From Gammaproteobacteria bacterium Gsub (GTDB lineage: Bacteria > Pseudomonadota > Gammaproteobacteria > PS1 > Pseudothioglobaceae), in NCBI GenBank assembly GCA_002007405.1, contig JYIN01000004.1:1-64000 (forward strand): a stretch of 64,000 nucleotides of DNA. The letters run 5' to 3'. Made by a program: the position numbers and the translations under genes. The notes beneath the pieces were generated by a model. That model was not told where the DNA came from, searched no databases, and saw only the letters and a program-made list of their open reading frames with translations. Numbering within the stretch: position 1 is the stretch's first letter; every line of letters starts with the position of its first letter. Positions 36,117 through 45,603 of this stretch are shown here, piece by piece.

Positions 36117-36223
36117 ATTATAATATTGATTTAGTAGGAACGGGTTTTGCATTTTCTATCACGCCCCCTTTTTCTTGTTATCTTACAGTTACACAATAAT
36201 AACTAAGGTTCGTTTTTAAAACC

Positions 36224-36250
36224 AAAAACCCGCGCTGGTCGCGGGTTTTT
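36224..36250 (+). terminator. Intrinsic terminator upstream of trmD
   Basis: AAAAACCCGCG pairs with CGCGGGTTTTT around a CTGGT loop, a strong rho-independent terminator ending transcription from the lipoprotein side. The A-rich left arm makes it potentially bidirectional. Confidence 0.93.
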
Positions 36251-36336
36251 TATTGGGTAAATTTTGGTTGTAAAATAAGGGGAAATTTAGCGCTATTTAA
36301 TGGAAAATAGTGGCTGTATTTGCAAAAACTAATTTT

Positions 36337-37011
36337 ATGATTTTTGATATTATTACCTTATTTCCACAGATGTTTTCAGCAATTAGGGATGAAGGAGTGG
36401 TTGCCCGGGGGATAAAAAAATCGCTACTCTCAATTAACACTTGGCAGCTAAGAGATTTTGCTGATAATAAATATCGCAGCGTGGATGGTGCGCCGTATGG
36501 CGGCGGTGCGGGCATGGTTATGCAGGTTAAGCCAATTCGGGATTGTATTGCTAAAATCAAGCAAAAAAAACCTCAAAGCACAGTCATTTACCTGTCGCCA
36601 CAAGGGGAGAAACTCACTCATAAATTGGCACTGGAATTGGCAAATCTTAACTCTGTAATATTATTATGTGGGCGTTATGAGGGGGTTGATGAGCGGGTGG
36701 TTGAGCATGATGTTGATAGAGAAGTTTCAATCGGTGATTATGTTATAAGCGGTGGAGAATTAGCGGCAATGGTGCTAATTGATACTGTTGCTCGTCAAAT
36801 CCCGAAAGTTTTGGGTAACAGTGCCTCATTGAATGATTCTTTTGCCCAGGGCTTATTGGATCACCCCCACTACACTCGCCCCGAGATTATTGACGGGCAA
36901 TCTGTGCCTGAGGTTCTACTCAGTGGTCATCAAGCAAATATTGATGCGTGGCGCAAACAACAAGCACTTAAAATAAGCCAGCAAAAATGCCCATATTTAT
37001 TAAAAAAATAG
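36337..37011 (+). CDS. trmD: tRNA (guanine37-N1)-methyltransferase
   Basis: TrmD methylates G37 of tRNAs to prevent frameshifting. The start MIFDIITLFPQMF matches family N-termini, so ATG 36337 is preferred to the GTG at 36310. The trefoil-knot SAM site LLCGRYEGVDERV and YVISGGELAAM are present. It is 224 residues long. The usual rpsP-rimM-trmD-rplS operon is broken: rplS lies about 10 kb away at 47150. Confidence 0.96.
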   Translation: MIFDIITLFPQMFSAIRDEGVVARGIKKSLLSINTWQLRDFADNKYRSVDGAPYGGGAGMVMQVKPIRDCIAKIKQKKPQSTVIYLSPQGEKLTHKLALELANLNSVILLCGRYEGVDERVVEHDVDREVSIGDYVISGGELAAMVLIDTVARQIPKVLGNSASLNDSFAQGLLDHPHYTRPEIIDGQSVPEVLLSGHQANIDAWRKQQALKISQQKCPYLLKK

Positions 37012-37068
37012 TATCTATTACTTTATAATCAAGCGGGTTCAACAAGGTTTTAATTATTAAGGAGAGTT

Positions 37069-37407
37069 ATGAAATTTATAACAGCCATTCTCAGACCACA
37101 TCAATTAGATGATGTTAGGCAAGCTTTATCGCAAGCAGGTGTGGCAGGCATTACTGTTACTGAAGTGAAGGGGTTTGGGCGTCAAAAAGGGCATACGGAA
37201 ATGTATCGTGGGGCGGAGTATAAAGTTGATTTTCTACCAAAAGTTAAATTAGAAATTGCTATTCCAGCATCAAAATTAGACACGGTTATTGAGACGATTG
37301 TTGGGGTCGCTAATTCTGGAAAAGTAGGTGATGGCAAAATTTTTGTTACCAATTTAGAAAAAGTAGTTCGGATTCGCACCGGCGAAATCGACCAAGCTGC
37401 TTTATAA
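37069..37407 (+). CDS. glnK: PII nitrogen regulatory protein (first copy)
   Basis: This 112-residue PII protein senses ATP/ADP and 2-oxoglutarate and plugs AmtB when nitrogen is plentiful. Tyr51 in the T loop (RGAEYKVDF), the uridylylation site, and the C-terminal VRIRTGE signature are present. It lies 13 bases before amtB, so GlnK is a better name than GlnB. An AAGGAGAG ribosome site is strong; a TATAAT at 37024-37029 may be its -10 box. Confidence 0.94.
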   Translation: MKFITAILRPHQLDDVRQALSQAGVAGITVTEVKGFGRQKGHTEMYRGAEYKVDFLPKVKLEIAIPASKLDTVIETIVGVANSGKVGDGKIFVTNLEKVVRIRTGEIDQAAL

Positions 37408-37420
37408 GGGAAAAGCACAG

Positions 37421-38695
37421 ATGAAAAAAATAGTAACTTTACTGGCTTTAATACCAATAAATGTATTCGCTGAGGGCGTTAATGGTGCTAATACAGCGTG
37501 GATTTTAACTTCAACAGCCTTAGTTTTATTTATGACTCTACCCGGACTGGCGTTATTTTATGGTGGTTTGGTTCGTGCTAAAAACATCTTATCGGTGTTG
37601 ATGCAATGCTTTTCCATAGCAGGCATTGTCTCTATATTATGGCTAGTTGCTGGATATAGTATTGCTTTTTCTGAGGGCGGTGCGTATTTTGGCGATTTAT
37701 CCAAATTTATGTTTTCTGGTGTCGTTGAGGATTCGCTTATTGGCGATATTCCCGAATCTTTATTTGCTTTATTTCAAATGACCTTTGCTATTATTACCCC
37801 AGCACTGATTGTGGGCGGGTTTGCAGAGCGCATGAAATTTTCTGCCGTACTGTTATTTAGTGCAATCTGGCTGTTGGTAGTTTATGCACCCATTACCCAT
37901 TGGGTATGGGGTGGCGGTTGGTTGGGCAAAATGGGACTGCTTGATTTTGCTGGTGGTACAGTTGTGCATATTACTGCAGGGGTTGGTGCTTTAGTGGCAG
38001 CGATGGTGCTTGGGGTTAGGCGTGGATTCCCTCAAAAACCCATGCCTCCCCACAATATGACCATGACCATCACTGGGGCGGGGATGTTGTGGGTGGGTTG
38101 GTTTGGCTTTAATGGCGGCTCGGCACTAGCGGCTAATGGTGATGCGGCAATGGCAATATTAGTAACCCATATCTCAGCAGCGGCAGGGGCAATGACTTGG
38201 ATGTTTTATGAATGGATTAAATTTGGCAAACCTACTGCACTGGGCACGGTAACTGGTATGGTCGCAGGACTTGGCACAATTACCCCTGCCTCTGGTTTTG
38301 TGGGTCCTGCGGGAGCATTGGTAATGGGTATTGCTGCGGGTATTATTTGTTTTAATGCGGTGATTATTATCAAACAAAAATTTAGAATTGATGATTCCTT
38401 AGATGTTTTCCCTGTGCATGGTGTAGGTGGAATTTTAGGCACAATGCTTGCGGGTGTATTTGCCTCAAGTGGGTTGGGCTTGTTTAGTGGGCAAGGTTTG
38501 GCGCAGGGGGTAAGTATTACTTCACAAATTGGGGTGCAAGCAATAGGCGTTATTACAACGGTTATCTACACTGCAGTTGCTAGCTATATTATTCTTAAAG
38601 TAGTGGGTTTGATAACAGATTTGCGCCTTAGTGAAGAACAAGAGCAACAGGGCTTGGATATTGTCTCTCATGAAGAAAAAGGTTACGATCTTTAA
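37421..38695 (+). CDS. amtB: Ammonium transporter AmtB (first copy)
   Basis: This inner-membrane trimeric ammonium channel has 424 residues. A cleavable signal peptide (MKKIVTLLALIPINVFAEG) is followed by about eleven helices. Conserved segments include FYGGLVRAKN, the GGTVVHITAG histidine region and the late VFPVHGVGGILGT with the second pore histidine. It is coupled to glnK upstream and 6 bases from dapA downstream. Confidence 0.95.
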   Translation: MKKIVTLLALIPINVFAEGVNGANTAWILTSTALVLFMTLPGLALFYGGLVRAKNILSVLMQCFSIAGIVSILWLVAGYSIAFSEGGAYFGDLSKFMFSGVVEDSLIGDIPESLFALFQMTFAIITPALIVGGFAERMKFSAVLLFSAIWLLVVYAPITHWVWGGGWLGKMGLLDFAGGTVVHITAGVGALVAAMVLGVRRGFPQKPMPPHNMTMTITGAGMLWVGWFGFNGGSALAANGDAAMAILVTHISAAAGAMTWMFYEWIKFGKPTALGTVTGMVAGLGTITPASGFVGPAGALVMGIAAGIICFNAVIIIKQKFRIDDSLDVFPVHGVGGILGTMLAGVFASSGLGLFSGQGLAQGVSITSQIGVQAIGVITTVIYTAVASYIILKVVGLITDLRLSEEQEQQGLDIVSHEEKGYDL

Positions 38696-38701
38696 TCATA
38701 A

Positions 38702-39604
38702 ATGCGACTTAATCACTCATTAACTGGTCCCATGGTGGCTTTAATTACCCCCATGTTTGAAGACGGTTCTTTGGATTTTGAGTCTTTAAAAAACTTGGTT
38801 GATTGGCATCTACAATCTGGCACTCAAGCGATTGTTTCTATGGGAACTACGGGTGAGAGTGCGACCCTAAATCAAACAGAACATATCCAAGTAATGCAAA
38901 AAACTATTGAATTTTCCAAAGAACGGATTGCAATTATTGCTGGCACTGGGGCAAATTCTACCGCTGAGGCGATTGAGCTGACTCAAGCCGCTAAAGATAT
39001 GGGCGCACGAGCAGCACTTCTGGTAACCCCTTATTATAATAAACCGACCCAAGAGGGGTTATATCAACACTATAAAACCATTGCCGAGGCGGTTGATATT
39101 GACCAAATTTTATACAATGTGCCCACACGCACAGCAGTGGATTTATCGGTGGAAACAACACTTCGCCTGTCTATGATTAAAAATATTATCGGTATTAAAG
39201 ACGCAACTGGCGATTTATCAGTGGCAGCGGCACTCATCAATCAATGTCAGGATAATTTTCTACTCTATAGTGGTGACGACGCTACTGCAGTTGAATTTAT
39301 TTTAATGGGTGGTCATGGCGGTATTTCGGTAACGAGCAATATTGTTCCTAAATTTATAGCCAATGCTTATAATAGCGCTATGGATGGTAATCGATATTTG
39401 GCAGAGAAAATCAACACAAAATTACACAATTTGCATCAGCATTTATTCATTGAATCTAACCCCATTCCGGTTAAGTGGGCGCTATATAAAATGCACAAAT
39501 GTAGAGGTGGTATTCGTCTGCCATTAACCAAATTATCAACCAAGGCACAAGCCATATTAGAGCAAGATTTATTATCGTTAGGGATTATTAACCATGTTTG
39601 TTAA
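38702..39604 (+). CDS. dapA: 4-hydroxy-tetrahydrodipicolinate synthase
   Basis: DapA condenses pyruvate with aspartate semialdehyde, the first committed step to diaminopimelate and lysine. Family motifs GTTGESATL near residue 45, YYNKPTQEGLYQH with the catalytic tyrosine near 110-130, YNVPTRTA and the Schiff-base lysine in IIGIKDATGD near 165 are all present. It is 300 residues long. Its end overlaps bamC by 11 bases, an arrangement also found in E. coli (dapA-bamC). Confidence 0.96.
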   Translation: MRLNHSLTGPMVALITPMFEDGSLDFESLKNLVDWHLQSGTQAIVSMGTTGESATLNQTEHIQVMQKTIEFSKERIAIIAGTGANSTAEAIELTQAAKDMGARAALLVTPYYNKPTQEGLYQHYKTIAEAVDIDQILYNVPTRTAVDLSVETTLRLSMIKNIIGIKDATGDLSVAAALINQCQDNFLLYSGDDATAVEFILMGGHGGISVTSNIVPKFIANAYNSAMDGNRYLAEKINTKLHNLHQHLFIESNPIPVKWALYKMHKCRGGIRLPLTKLSTKAQAILEQDLLSLGIINHVC

Positions 39605-40724
39605 ATTATTAGTAATTTTTGCACTCTTGTCTTTAACAGGCTGCCTGTCATCTACTGGCAATAAAGGCGAGAAAACAAAAAAATTAGGAGAACTGAATAT
39701 TAAATATTATTCAAATAAAACGGTTTCTTCGTTAGAAATTCCACCTGATTTGACTAAGCCTGACTCTGAAGATGCGTTCAGATTAAGTAAATATGTAACC
39801 AATATTAAAGAAGAAATTATTAGTTTTTCCGATAAAGACAAGGCTAAAAAAAAACCAAATATATTTAAAAAACCAACCAATATTGAGGTCAAAAAATCAG
39901 CCAATCGCCGTTGGTTGGTAGTTGATAAAAAACCAGAAGAAGTATGGAATCTATCTAGGAATTTCCTCAAGTCAAACGGATTTGCAATTAAAAAAACCAA
40001 TAAAAAAATCGGCTTGATGGAAACCGATTTTTTAGAAAATCGCCCTGATGTTCCCAGTCAATCTTTGGGTATTATCCGTGCTTTTTTGCAAAGAACTCTA
40101 AAAGCTAGATACGCCTTACCGATTATTGATAAATATCGTGTTCGTATTGAGCCGATTAATGGTGGTGCCCAATCTGAGGTGCATTTGTCGCTTACTTCTA
40201 TGGAAGAAGTTATTACTGACAAAGGCGGTGATACTGAGAATACCATTTGGCAACCTAGGGCCAGAGATGAAGAATTAGAAACCGAAATGTTATACCGATT
40301 GATGATTTATTTGGGTAGTGATGATGCCAGTGCTAAAGAAAAAATTATAAGCGCCACAATTGAGAAAAAAGTAAATGTTAAAATTGTTAAAGACATTACT
40401 GGCTATACTAAACTAGTGTTTTCACTCAATCAATATGATACTTGGAGCAGTGTCGGCTGGGCACTTGACCAACTTAATGTTGATATTGAGGATAAAGATG
40501 TTAAAGAGGGCAGTTTTTATGTTAATGTTGCTAGAGATAAAGACAAAGGCATACTTTCTCGCCTGTTTGGCGAAGATGCGATTAAAAAATCTTTCCAAAT
40601 TATTGTTAGGGCGATTGACAATAAAACCACACAAGTGCGTTTTAATGATTTGAGTGGCGAAAATAAGCCAGCAACTATTGATTTTAGTAATAAATTTTTA
40701 GCCAATATTGCCAAGCAATTTTAA
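39594..40724 (+). CDS. bamC: Outer-membrane assembly lipoprotein BamC
   Basis: BamC is a lipoprotein of the Bam complex that inserts beta-barrel proteins. The 376-residue protein has lipobox LTGC at about residue 17, an unstructured N-terminal stretch containing LEIPPDLTKPD (the conserved BamD-binding region), and two helix-grip domains thereafter. It overlaps dapA and lies 9 bases before the ligase gene. Confidence 0.9.
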   Translation: MFVKLLVIFALLSLTGCLSSTGNKGEKTKKLGELNIKYYSNKTVSSLEIPPDLTKPDSEDAFRLSKYVTNIKEEIISFSDKDKAKKKPNIFKKPTNIEVKKSANRRWLVVDKKPEEVWNLSRNFLKSNGFAIKKTNKKIGLMETDFLENRPDVPSQSLGIIRAFLQRTLKARYALPIIDKYRVRIEPINGGAQSEVHLSLTSMEEVITDKGGDTENTIWQPRARDEELETEMLYRLMIYLGSDDASAKEKIISATIEKKVNVKIVKDITGYTKLVFSLNQYDTWSSVGWALDQLNVDIEDKDVKEGSFYVNVARDKDKGILSRLFGEDAIKKSFQIIVRAIDNKTTQVRFNDLSGENKPATIDFSNKFLANIAKQF

Positions 40725-40733
40725 AAAAATTAA

Positions 40734-42629
40734 GTGAATGCATCAAAAGCATTGATTAAAAAAATCATCCAGCATGAGGTTTTATTGGATGATTTATCAG
40801 ATGCTGAGTTGGTTGATTTTTGCCAAACTGCCAATCTTGCCTATCGTTCTGGCAATCCTATAATCAGTGATGCGGACTATGATTTTATCTATTTAGATGC
40901 ACTAAAAAAACGCCTACCACAACACCCCTTGTTGCACACCGTTGAGCCAGAAGGTTCAGGTTTTTCAGAAGAAAAAGTGTTATTGCCAGAGGTGATGTTA
41001 TCAACCGATAAGGCCTATTCTTGGGCTGAGGTCAGCAAATGGATAGAGCGTGTAGAAAAATCAGCCACTGAGATTGGTTTAGACTTAAACACCGTTCACA
41101 TAAAAGCAACCCCTAAACTTGATGGTTTTGCTGGGTTTGATGATGGTTTTAACCTTTATACCCGGGGTGATGGCAAAAAAGGTAGCAATATATCCCGTGT
41201 ATTTGAACGCGGCTTACAAATTTATAATGCCTCTGAACGCGGTCAAGGTGCGGGCGAAATTATGGTTAAAAAAAGTTATTTTGCACAACATTTGGCATCT
41301 AGTTTTGAGCATCCGCGTAACTTTCAGGCCAGTTTAATCAAAGAAAAAATTTTGGACAACAAAGCTCAGCAGGCAATTAAAGCGAAAGCGGCTTTGTTTG
41401 TGCCGTTTGCCCAGTTACCCAGTTGGTCGGGCATTATTTCTATGTTGGTTGTTCAATTTGAACAGATTGTAGCTGATGTATTGTTGATGGTGGATTTTGA
41501 TGTAGATGGCGTGGTGTTTGAAGTTATAAATAAGCCCCTAAAAACACACATGGGCGCCAATCGCAAATTTCACCGTTGGCAAATTGCTTTTAAAGAAAAC
41601 AAAGACCGTGCCCAAGTCAAGGTGCTACGCGTTATTGCACAAGTAGGGCGTACTGGGAAAATTACCCCAGTGGCTGAGTTAAAACCAACCGTATTAAGCG
41701 GCGCCACTATTAAGCATGCAAGCGGACATCATTACGGATTGGTTAAAAAACAAAAGTTGGGTGCGGGCAGTGTGATTGAGTTGATACGCTCGGGCTTGGT
41801 AATCCCTAAGATTAACAAAGTGTTAAAACCAGCCAAAGTAAATATTCCAAAAACCTGCCCTAGTTGTGGTGCATCATTAGTATGGGACAATGATTTTTTG
41901 CTATGTGTTAATCACGATAAATGTCGTGCACAAGTGATTGGTAGAATGGAGCATTTTTTTAAAATTTTGGCTAATAATGACGGTTTTGGTATTGCCACGA
42001 TTGAAAAAATGTATGCTCATGGGATACATAAAGTATCGCAAATTTATGCACTCAATAAGCAAGATTTACGCGCCATGGGGTTTGGCGATAAAACTTGTGA
42101 TAATTTAATCAACCAACTCAGGAGATCCCATATTGAACAAGTGGAAGATTGGCGTTTTTTGGCGGCTTTTGGAGTCAATAGACTGGGTTTGGGTAATTGT
42201 GAAAATTTATTAAAATCGTATCCACTGGCTGAGGTCCCCCACCTTAATTTAGCACAAATTGCCAATATTGATGGTTTTGCACAGCTGAGTGCAGCGACGA
42301 TTATTGATGACCTTAAAAATATTCACAATGAGTTTGAATTATTAACCAAGTATAATTTTAATTTAGAAATAACCCCCATAGAAACAAAACTCACAGCCTC
42401 TGGACACCCTTTGTTTGGTAAAAAAATAGTATTTACTGGGAAGATGAAAGACTCTAGAGATGCCATGAAAAAGCACGCCAAATCTCTTGGCATTCAAATC
42501 TCAAACAGTGTGAGTGCTAAAACTAATTATTTGGTGATTGGCGAAAAAGTTGGGCAAAAAAAAATACAAAATGCTAAAAAATTAGGTATTGAAATAATCA
42601 CTGAGGCACAATATTTATCAATGATTTGA
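40734..42629 (+). CDS. ligA: Divergent NAD+-dependent DNA ligase
   Basis: The enzyme seals nicks in DNA using NAD+. The catalytic lysine motif KLDG is at about 127-130, followed by TRGDGKKG; VDGVVFEV and WQIAFK are further nucleotidyltransferase motifs. A four-cysteine zinc finger begins CPSC near residue 378, helix-hairpin-helix repeats follow, and a BRCT domain starts near 560 (GKKIVFTGKMK). At 631 residues it is slightly short. The usual NPRNAAAGSLRQ segment is replaced by HPRNFQASLIKEK, so it may be a second or atypical ligase. It begins with GTG. Confidence 0.85.
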   Translation: MNASKALIKKIIQHEVLLDDLSDAELVDFCQTANLAYRSGNPIISDADYDFIYLDALKKRLPQHPLLHTVEPEGSGFSEEKVLLPEVMLSTDKAYSWAEVSKWIERVEKSATEIGLDLNTVHIKATPKLDGFAGFDDGFNLYTRGDGKKGSNISRVFERGLQIYNASERGQGAGEIMVKKSYFAQHLASSFEHPRNFQASLIKEKILDNKAQQAIKAKAALFVPFAQLPSWSGIISMLVVQFEQIVADVLLMVDFDVDGVVFEVINKPLKTHMGANRKFHRWQIAFKENKDRAQVKVLRVIAQVGRTGKITPVAELKPTVLSGATIKHASGHHYGLVKKQKLGAGSVIELIRSGLVIPKINKVLKPAKVNIPKTCPSCGASLVWDNDFLLCVNHDKCRAQVIGRMEHFFKILANNDGFGIATIEKMYAHGIHKVSQIYALNKQDLRAMGFGDKTCDNLINQLRRSHIEQVEDWRFLAAFGVNRLGLGNCENLLKSYPLAEVPHLNLAQIANIDGFAQLSAATIIDDLKNIHNEFELLTKYNFNLEITPIETKLTASGHPLFGKKIVFTGKMKDSRDAMKKHAKSLGIQISNSVSAKTNYLVIGEKVGQKKIQNAKKLGIEIITEAQYLSMI

Positions 42630-42649
42630 TAAAAAGGTTTGAAAAAATG

Positions 42650-42678
42650 TTGTATAAGAATTTTATCTCGGGTATAAT
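42650..42678 (+). promoter_or_regulatory. Promoter of the second glnK leader
   Basis: TTGTAT (42650-42655) and TATAAT (42673-42678) are separated by 17 bases, one of the best promoter matches in the window. A perfect TTGACA also lies at 42710-42715, without an equally good -10 box. Both lie within the 287-base gap before glnK at 42917. Confidence 0.7.
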
Positions 42679-42683
42679 CCCCC

Positions 42684-42780
42684 ACAAGTTAAATCCTAAA
42701 GACGGGAATTTGACATAGGACATTGGCGTTTATTTGATATTTTTCCTTATAATAGGGGGGTTCAAATAGGCGTTTTTTTT
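42684..42780 (+). ncRNA. Candidate short leader RNA or small RNA
   Basis: From the expected start of the promoter at 42650-42678 to a T8 run the transcript would be about 97 nt with no open frame of note. Inside it, TCCTA and TAGGA flank a loop (42694-42718), and the 3' end is a terminator hairpin. No known RNA family is recognised. It may be an independent small RNA or the first part of a glnK leader. Confidence 0.4.
42727..42780 (+). terminator. First terminator in the glnK leader
   Basis: CGTTTATTTGA at 42727-42737 pairs with TCAAATAGGCG at 42762-42772 (two G-T pairs) and is followed by eight T. The loop is unusually long at 24 bases. Confidence 0.6.
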
Positions 42781-42844
42781 CGCTAGTTTCAAGACGGAAC
42801 ATACAAAATTTAAACTTCAGCATAAGAGGTTTATAAAGGTATAG

Positions 42845-43264
<420 letters not shown>

Positions 43265-43279
43265 ATGGAGGATATTATT

Positions 43280-44491
43280 ATGGAAAATACAATTTTAGAA
43301 ATTCAATTTGCCTTAGATACTTTTTATTTTTTAGTAATGGGTGCCTTGGTAATGTGGATGGCAGCGGGTTTTTCAATGTTAGAATCGGGTTTAGTACGCA
43401 GCAAAAATACGGCGGAAATTCTAACTAAGAATATTGGCTTGTTTGCAATTGCTTGTAGTGCATATATGATTATAGGTTACGAAATTATGTATGGTGGCGG
43501 AATTTTGCTAGACAAAATCAGTGGCACGGGTGAAAAATATTCAAATGCAGCTGATTTCTTCTTTCAAGTAGTTTTTGTAGCAACGGCGATGAGCATTGTC
43601 TCTGGTGCGGTGGCTGAGCGGATGAAACTATTTTCATTTTTTGCTTTTACACTCATATTTACTGGCATTATTTACCCAATAGAAGGAGCATGGACTTGGG
43701 GAGATGAGGCAGTTTTTGGACTGTTTAAACTCAGCAATTTAGGCTTTGCTGATTTTGCAGGCTCGGGTATTGTGCATATGGCAGGGGCAGCAGCAGCACT
43801 CGCAGCTGTTATTGTGCTAGGTGCTCGTCAAGGCAAATATAATACAGATGGCTCATCAAATGCAATCCCTGGTGCAAATATGCCACTGGCAACCTTAGGC
43901 ACATTTATTCTATGGATGGGTTGGTTTGGTTTTAATGGTGGCTCAGTGCTAGCTATGGCAAATATTGATAGTGCCAATGCTGTGGCAATGGTATTTTTAA
44001 ACACTAATGCTGCGGCAACAGGCGGTGTGATTGCTGCCCTACTTTTGGTGAAATTGCTTTGGGGAAAGGCTGATTTAACAATGACACTCAACGGTGCTTT
44101 GGCAGGCTTAGTGGCAATCACCGCAGGACCTGATACGCCAAGCGCCTTAGTGGCGACTCTAATCGGTGCTGTAGGTGGCATATTGGCTGTGTTTTCAATC
44201 AATATTTTAGATAAATTTTTTAAGATTGATGATCCAGTGGGCGCAATTTCTGTGCATGGTGTGGTTGGTTTGTGGGGTTTATTGGCTGTGCCACTTACCA
44301 ATTCAAATGTTTCTTTTAGCGGACAATTAATAGGCGCGGCAACCATTTTTGTTTGGGTGTTTGCAACCTCACTGCTGCTTTGGTTGGTGCTCAAACTTGT
44401 CATTGGGGTTAGAATTTCGACAGAAGAAGAATTTTCAGGGGCAGATATTACCGAATGTGGTTTAGAAGCTTATCCTGAATTTACCAAGTAA
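43280..44491 (+). CDS. amtB: Ammonium transporter AmtB (second copy)
   Basis: This 403-residue channel is clearly different from the first copy (start MENTILEIQFALDTFYFLVM, no cleavable signal, MLESGLVRSKN). Pore motifs GSGIVHMAGAAAAL and ISVHGVVGLWGL carry the twin histidines. The ribosome site GGAGG at 43268-43272 lies just after an in-frame ATG at 43265, so the true start is ATG 43280. A hairpin at 44501-44531 (TCAAAAGCAA/TTGCTTTTGA) followed by AATTTTTT may partly end transcription after it. Confidence 0.94.
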   Translation: MENTILEIQFALDTFYFLVMGALVMWMAAGFSMLESGLVRSKNTAEILTKNIGLFAIACSAYMIIGYEIMYGGGILLDKISGTGEKYSNAADFFFQVVFVATAMSIVSGAVAERMKLFSFFAFTLIFTGIIYPIEGAWTWGDEAVFGLFKLSNLGFADFAGSGIVHMAGAAAALAAVIVLGARQGKYNTDGSSNAIPGANMPLATLGTFILWMGWFGFNGGSVLAMANIDSANAVAMVFLNTNAAATGGVIAALLLVKLLWGKADLTMTLNGALAGLVAITAGPDTPSALVATLIGAVGGILAVFSINILDKFFKIDDPVGAISVHGVVGLWGLLAVPLTNSNVSFSGQLIGAATIFVWVFATSLLLWLVLKLVIGVRISTEEEFSGADITECGLEAYPEFTK

Positions 44492-44562
44492 CACAAAAAA
44501 TCAAAAGCAAGATTTTATGATTTGCTTTTGAGATAATTTTTTAATAACAAAAAGGAAAAAAT

Positions 44563-45228
44563 ATGAAAAACAAGACAACAAAAATACTATTATCACTATC
44601 TTTAATCTCAACATTTGGTTCAACACCATTGGCCAAAGAGGCTACTCAGTCTCCCATCAGTGCGAATATTAGTGTTGTAAGTGATTATGTTTGGCGCGGA
44701 TTAACCCAAACTGATGGTGAGGGTGCGATTCAAGGAGGTTTCGATTATACCCATGAAAACGGCTTTGCTGCGGGGGTTTGGGGGTCTAATGTTGATTTTG
44801 CCACGAATCCTGATACTTCGGCAGAATTTGATTTTTACGCTACTTACAGTGGCGAGGTTGATAAATTTGGCTACGAAGTTGGTTATATTGCTTATCGCTA
44901 CCCTAGTGAATCCAGTATTAATTTTGAAGAGCTCTATCTTGGTGTTTCTTACATGGATTTTGGTCTGACTTATTATGCAGGTTTGGGCGATTTTAGTGAT
45001 GGTGCCAAGGTGTTGGATTATGCTGAACTCTCTTACAACACTACTTTATCTGAGGTTGATTTTTCCATATTGTATGGTGATTATGAAGATTCTTACACCG
45101 TTTATGGTTTTGGCATCGGAAAATCTTTTGGTGGCGTGGATTTTGCCATTAACTATACTAACACAAACCCTGATGACAGCGGCAGTGGTGAAACCAACAC
45201 AGTTTTTAGTATTGGCAAGGCGTTTTAA
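44563..45228 (+). CDS. Outer-membrane beta-barrel protein (TIGR02001/Gcw_chp family)
   Basis: This 221-residue protein has a signal peptide (about residues 1-25). The segments ISVVSDYVWRGLTQTDGEGA and IQGGFDYTHENGFAAGVW are the N-terminal signature of the TIGR02001 family. Alternating hydrophobic strands and a terminal Phe fit an outer-membrane barrel. The family often accompanies ammonium transporter genes, as here, so a role in ammonium or other small-solute passage is possible but unproven. Confidence 0.82.
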   Translation: MKNKTTKILLSLSLISTFGSTPLAKEATQSPISANISVVSDYVWRGLTQTDGEGAIQGGFDYTHENGFAAGVWGSNVDFATNPDTSAEFDFYATYSGEVDKFGYEVGYIAYRYPSESSINFEELYLGVSYMDFGLTYYAGLGDFSDGAKVLDYAELSYNTTLSEVDFSILYGDYEDSYTVYGFGIGKSFGGVDFAINYTNTNPDDSGSGETNTVFSIGKAF

Positions 45229-45253
45229 GCTGGGTGAGCAAAACTTGCATACA

Positions 45254-45278
45254 AGAGAAGGGGTATCTTCTCTTTTTT
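45254..45278 (+). terminator. Intrinsic terminator after the outer-membrane protein gene
   Basis: AGAGAAG and CTTCTCT pair around GGGTAT and are followed by TTTTT, 25 bases after the stop codon. Confidence 0.88.
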
Positions 45279-45280
45279 GC

Positions 45281-45372
45281 ATTTATAACTTTGTATTTAT
45301 AACTTTGTATTTATAACTTTGTATTTATAACTTTGTATTTATAACTTTGTATTTATAACTTTGTATTTATAA
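45281..45372. repeat. 14-bp tandem repeat, 6.6 copies
   Basis: The unit ATTTATAACTTTGT is repeated six times exactly (45281-45364), followed by ATTTATAA. It starts 2 bases after a terminator T run and ends at an IS1595-type relic. Exact identity of all copies suggests recent expansion. It is noncoding, and 14 is not a multiple of three. Confidence 0.97.
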
Positions 45373-45548
45373 TGAGAACCATCGACAAACACCCACGCTT
45401 TTTTAGTTATAAACTTTTTACAGAGCGTAAATTTAGAGGAATAGATAAAAAATAAATTTAAAATACACCTGAAAGAATGTGAATTTAGGTTTAATAATTG
45501 GAAAAAAATCTCGTGGAGATTTTGCCAAATTTATTAATCGTCAGTTAA
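45372..45548 (+). pseudogene. IS1595 (ISXO2-like) transposase C-terminal relic
   Basis: The text HLKECEFRFNN near the end is the conserved C-terminal signature of ISXO2-like transposases, and FTERKFRGIDKK upstream matches the preceding segment. The two parts are in different frames, broken at a run of six A near 45445-45453. The N-terminal two-thirds is absent. A short hairpin (GCGCAA/TTGCGC, 45576-45594) follows in the remaining gap before gltD. Confidence 0.75.
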
Positions 45549-45603
45549 AAAGGGTAGTGATTATTCCATTTGAGTGCGCAAGGAGTGTTTGCGCTTAGGA
45601 GGT

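Noticed and set aside
43828-44403. 191-codon minus-strand frame inside the second amtB
   Set aside because: It is the reverse complement of a hydrophobic channel gene, with no ribosome site.
45281-45372. Tandem repeat as a CRISPR array
   Set aside because: The copies are directly adjacent with no spacers and only 14 bases long.
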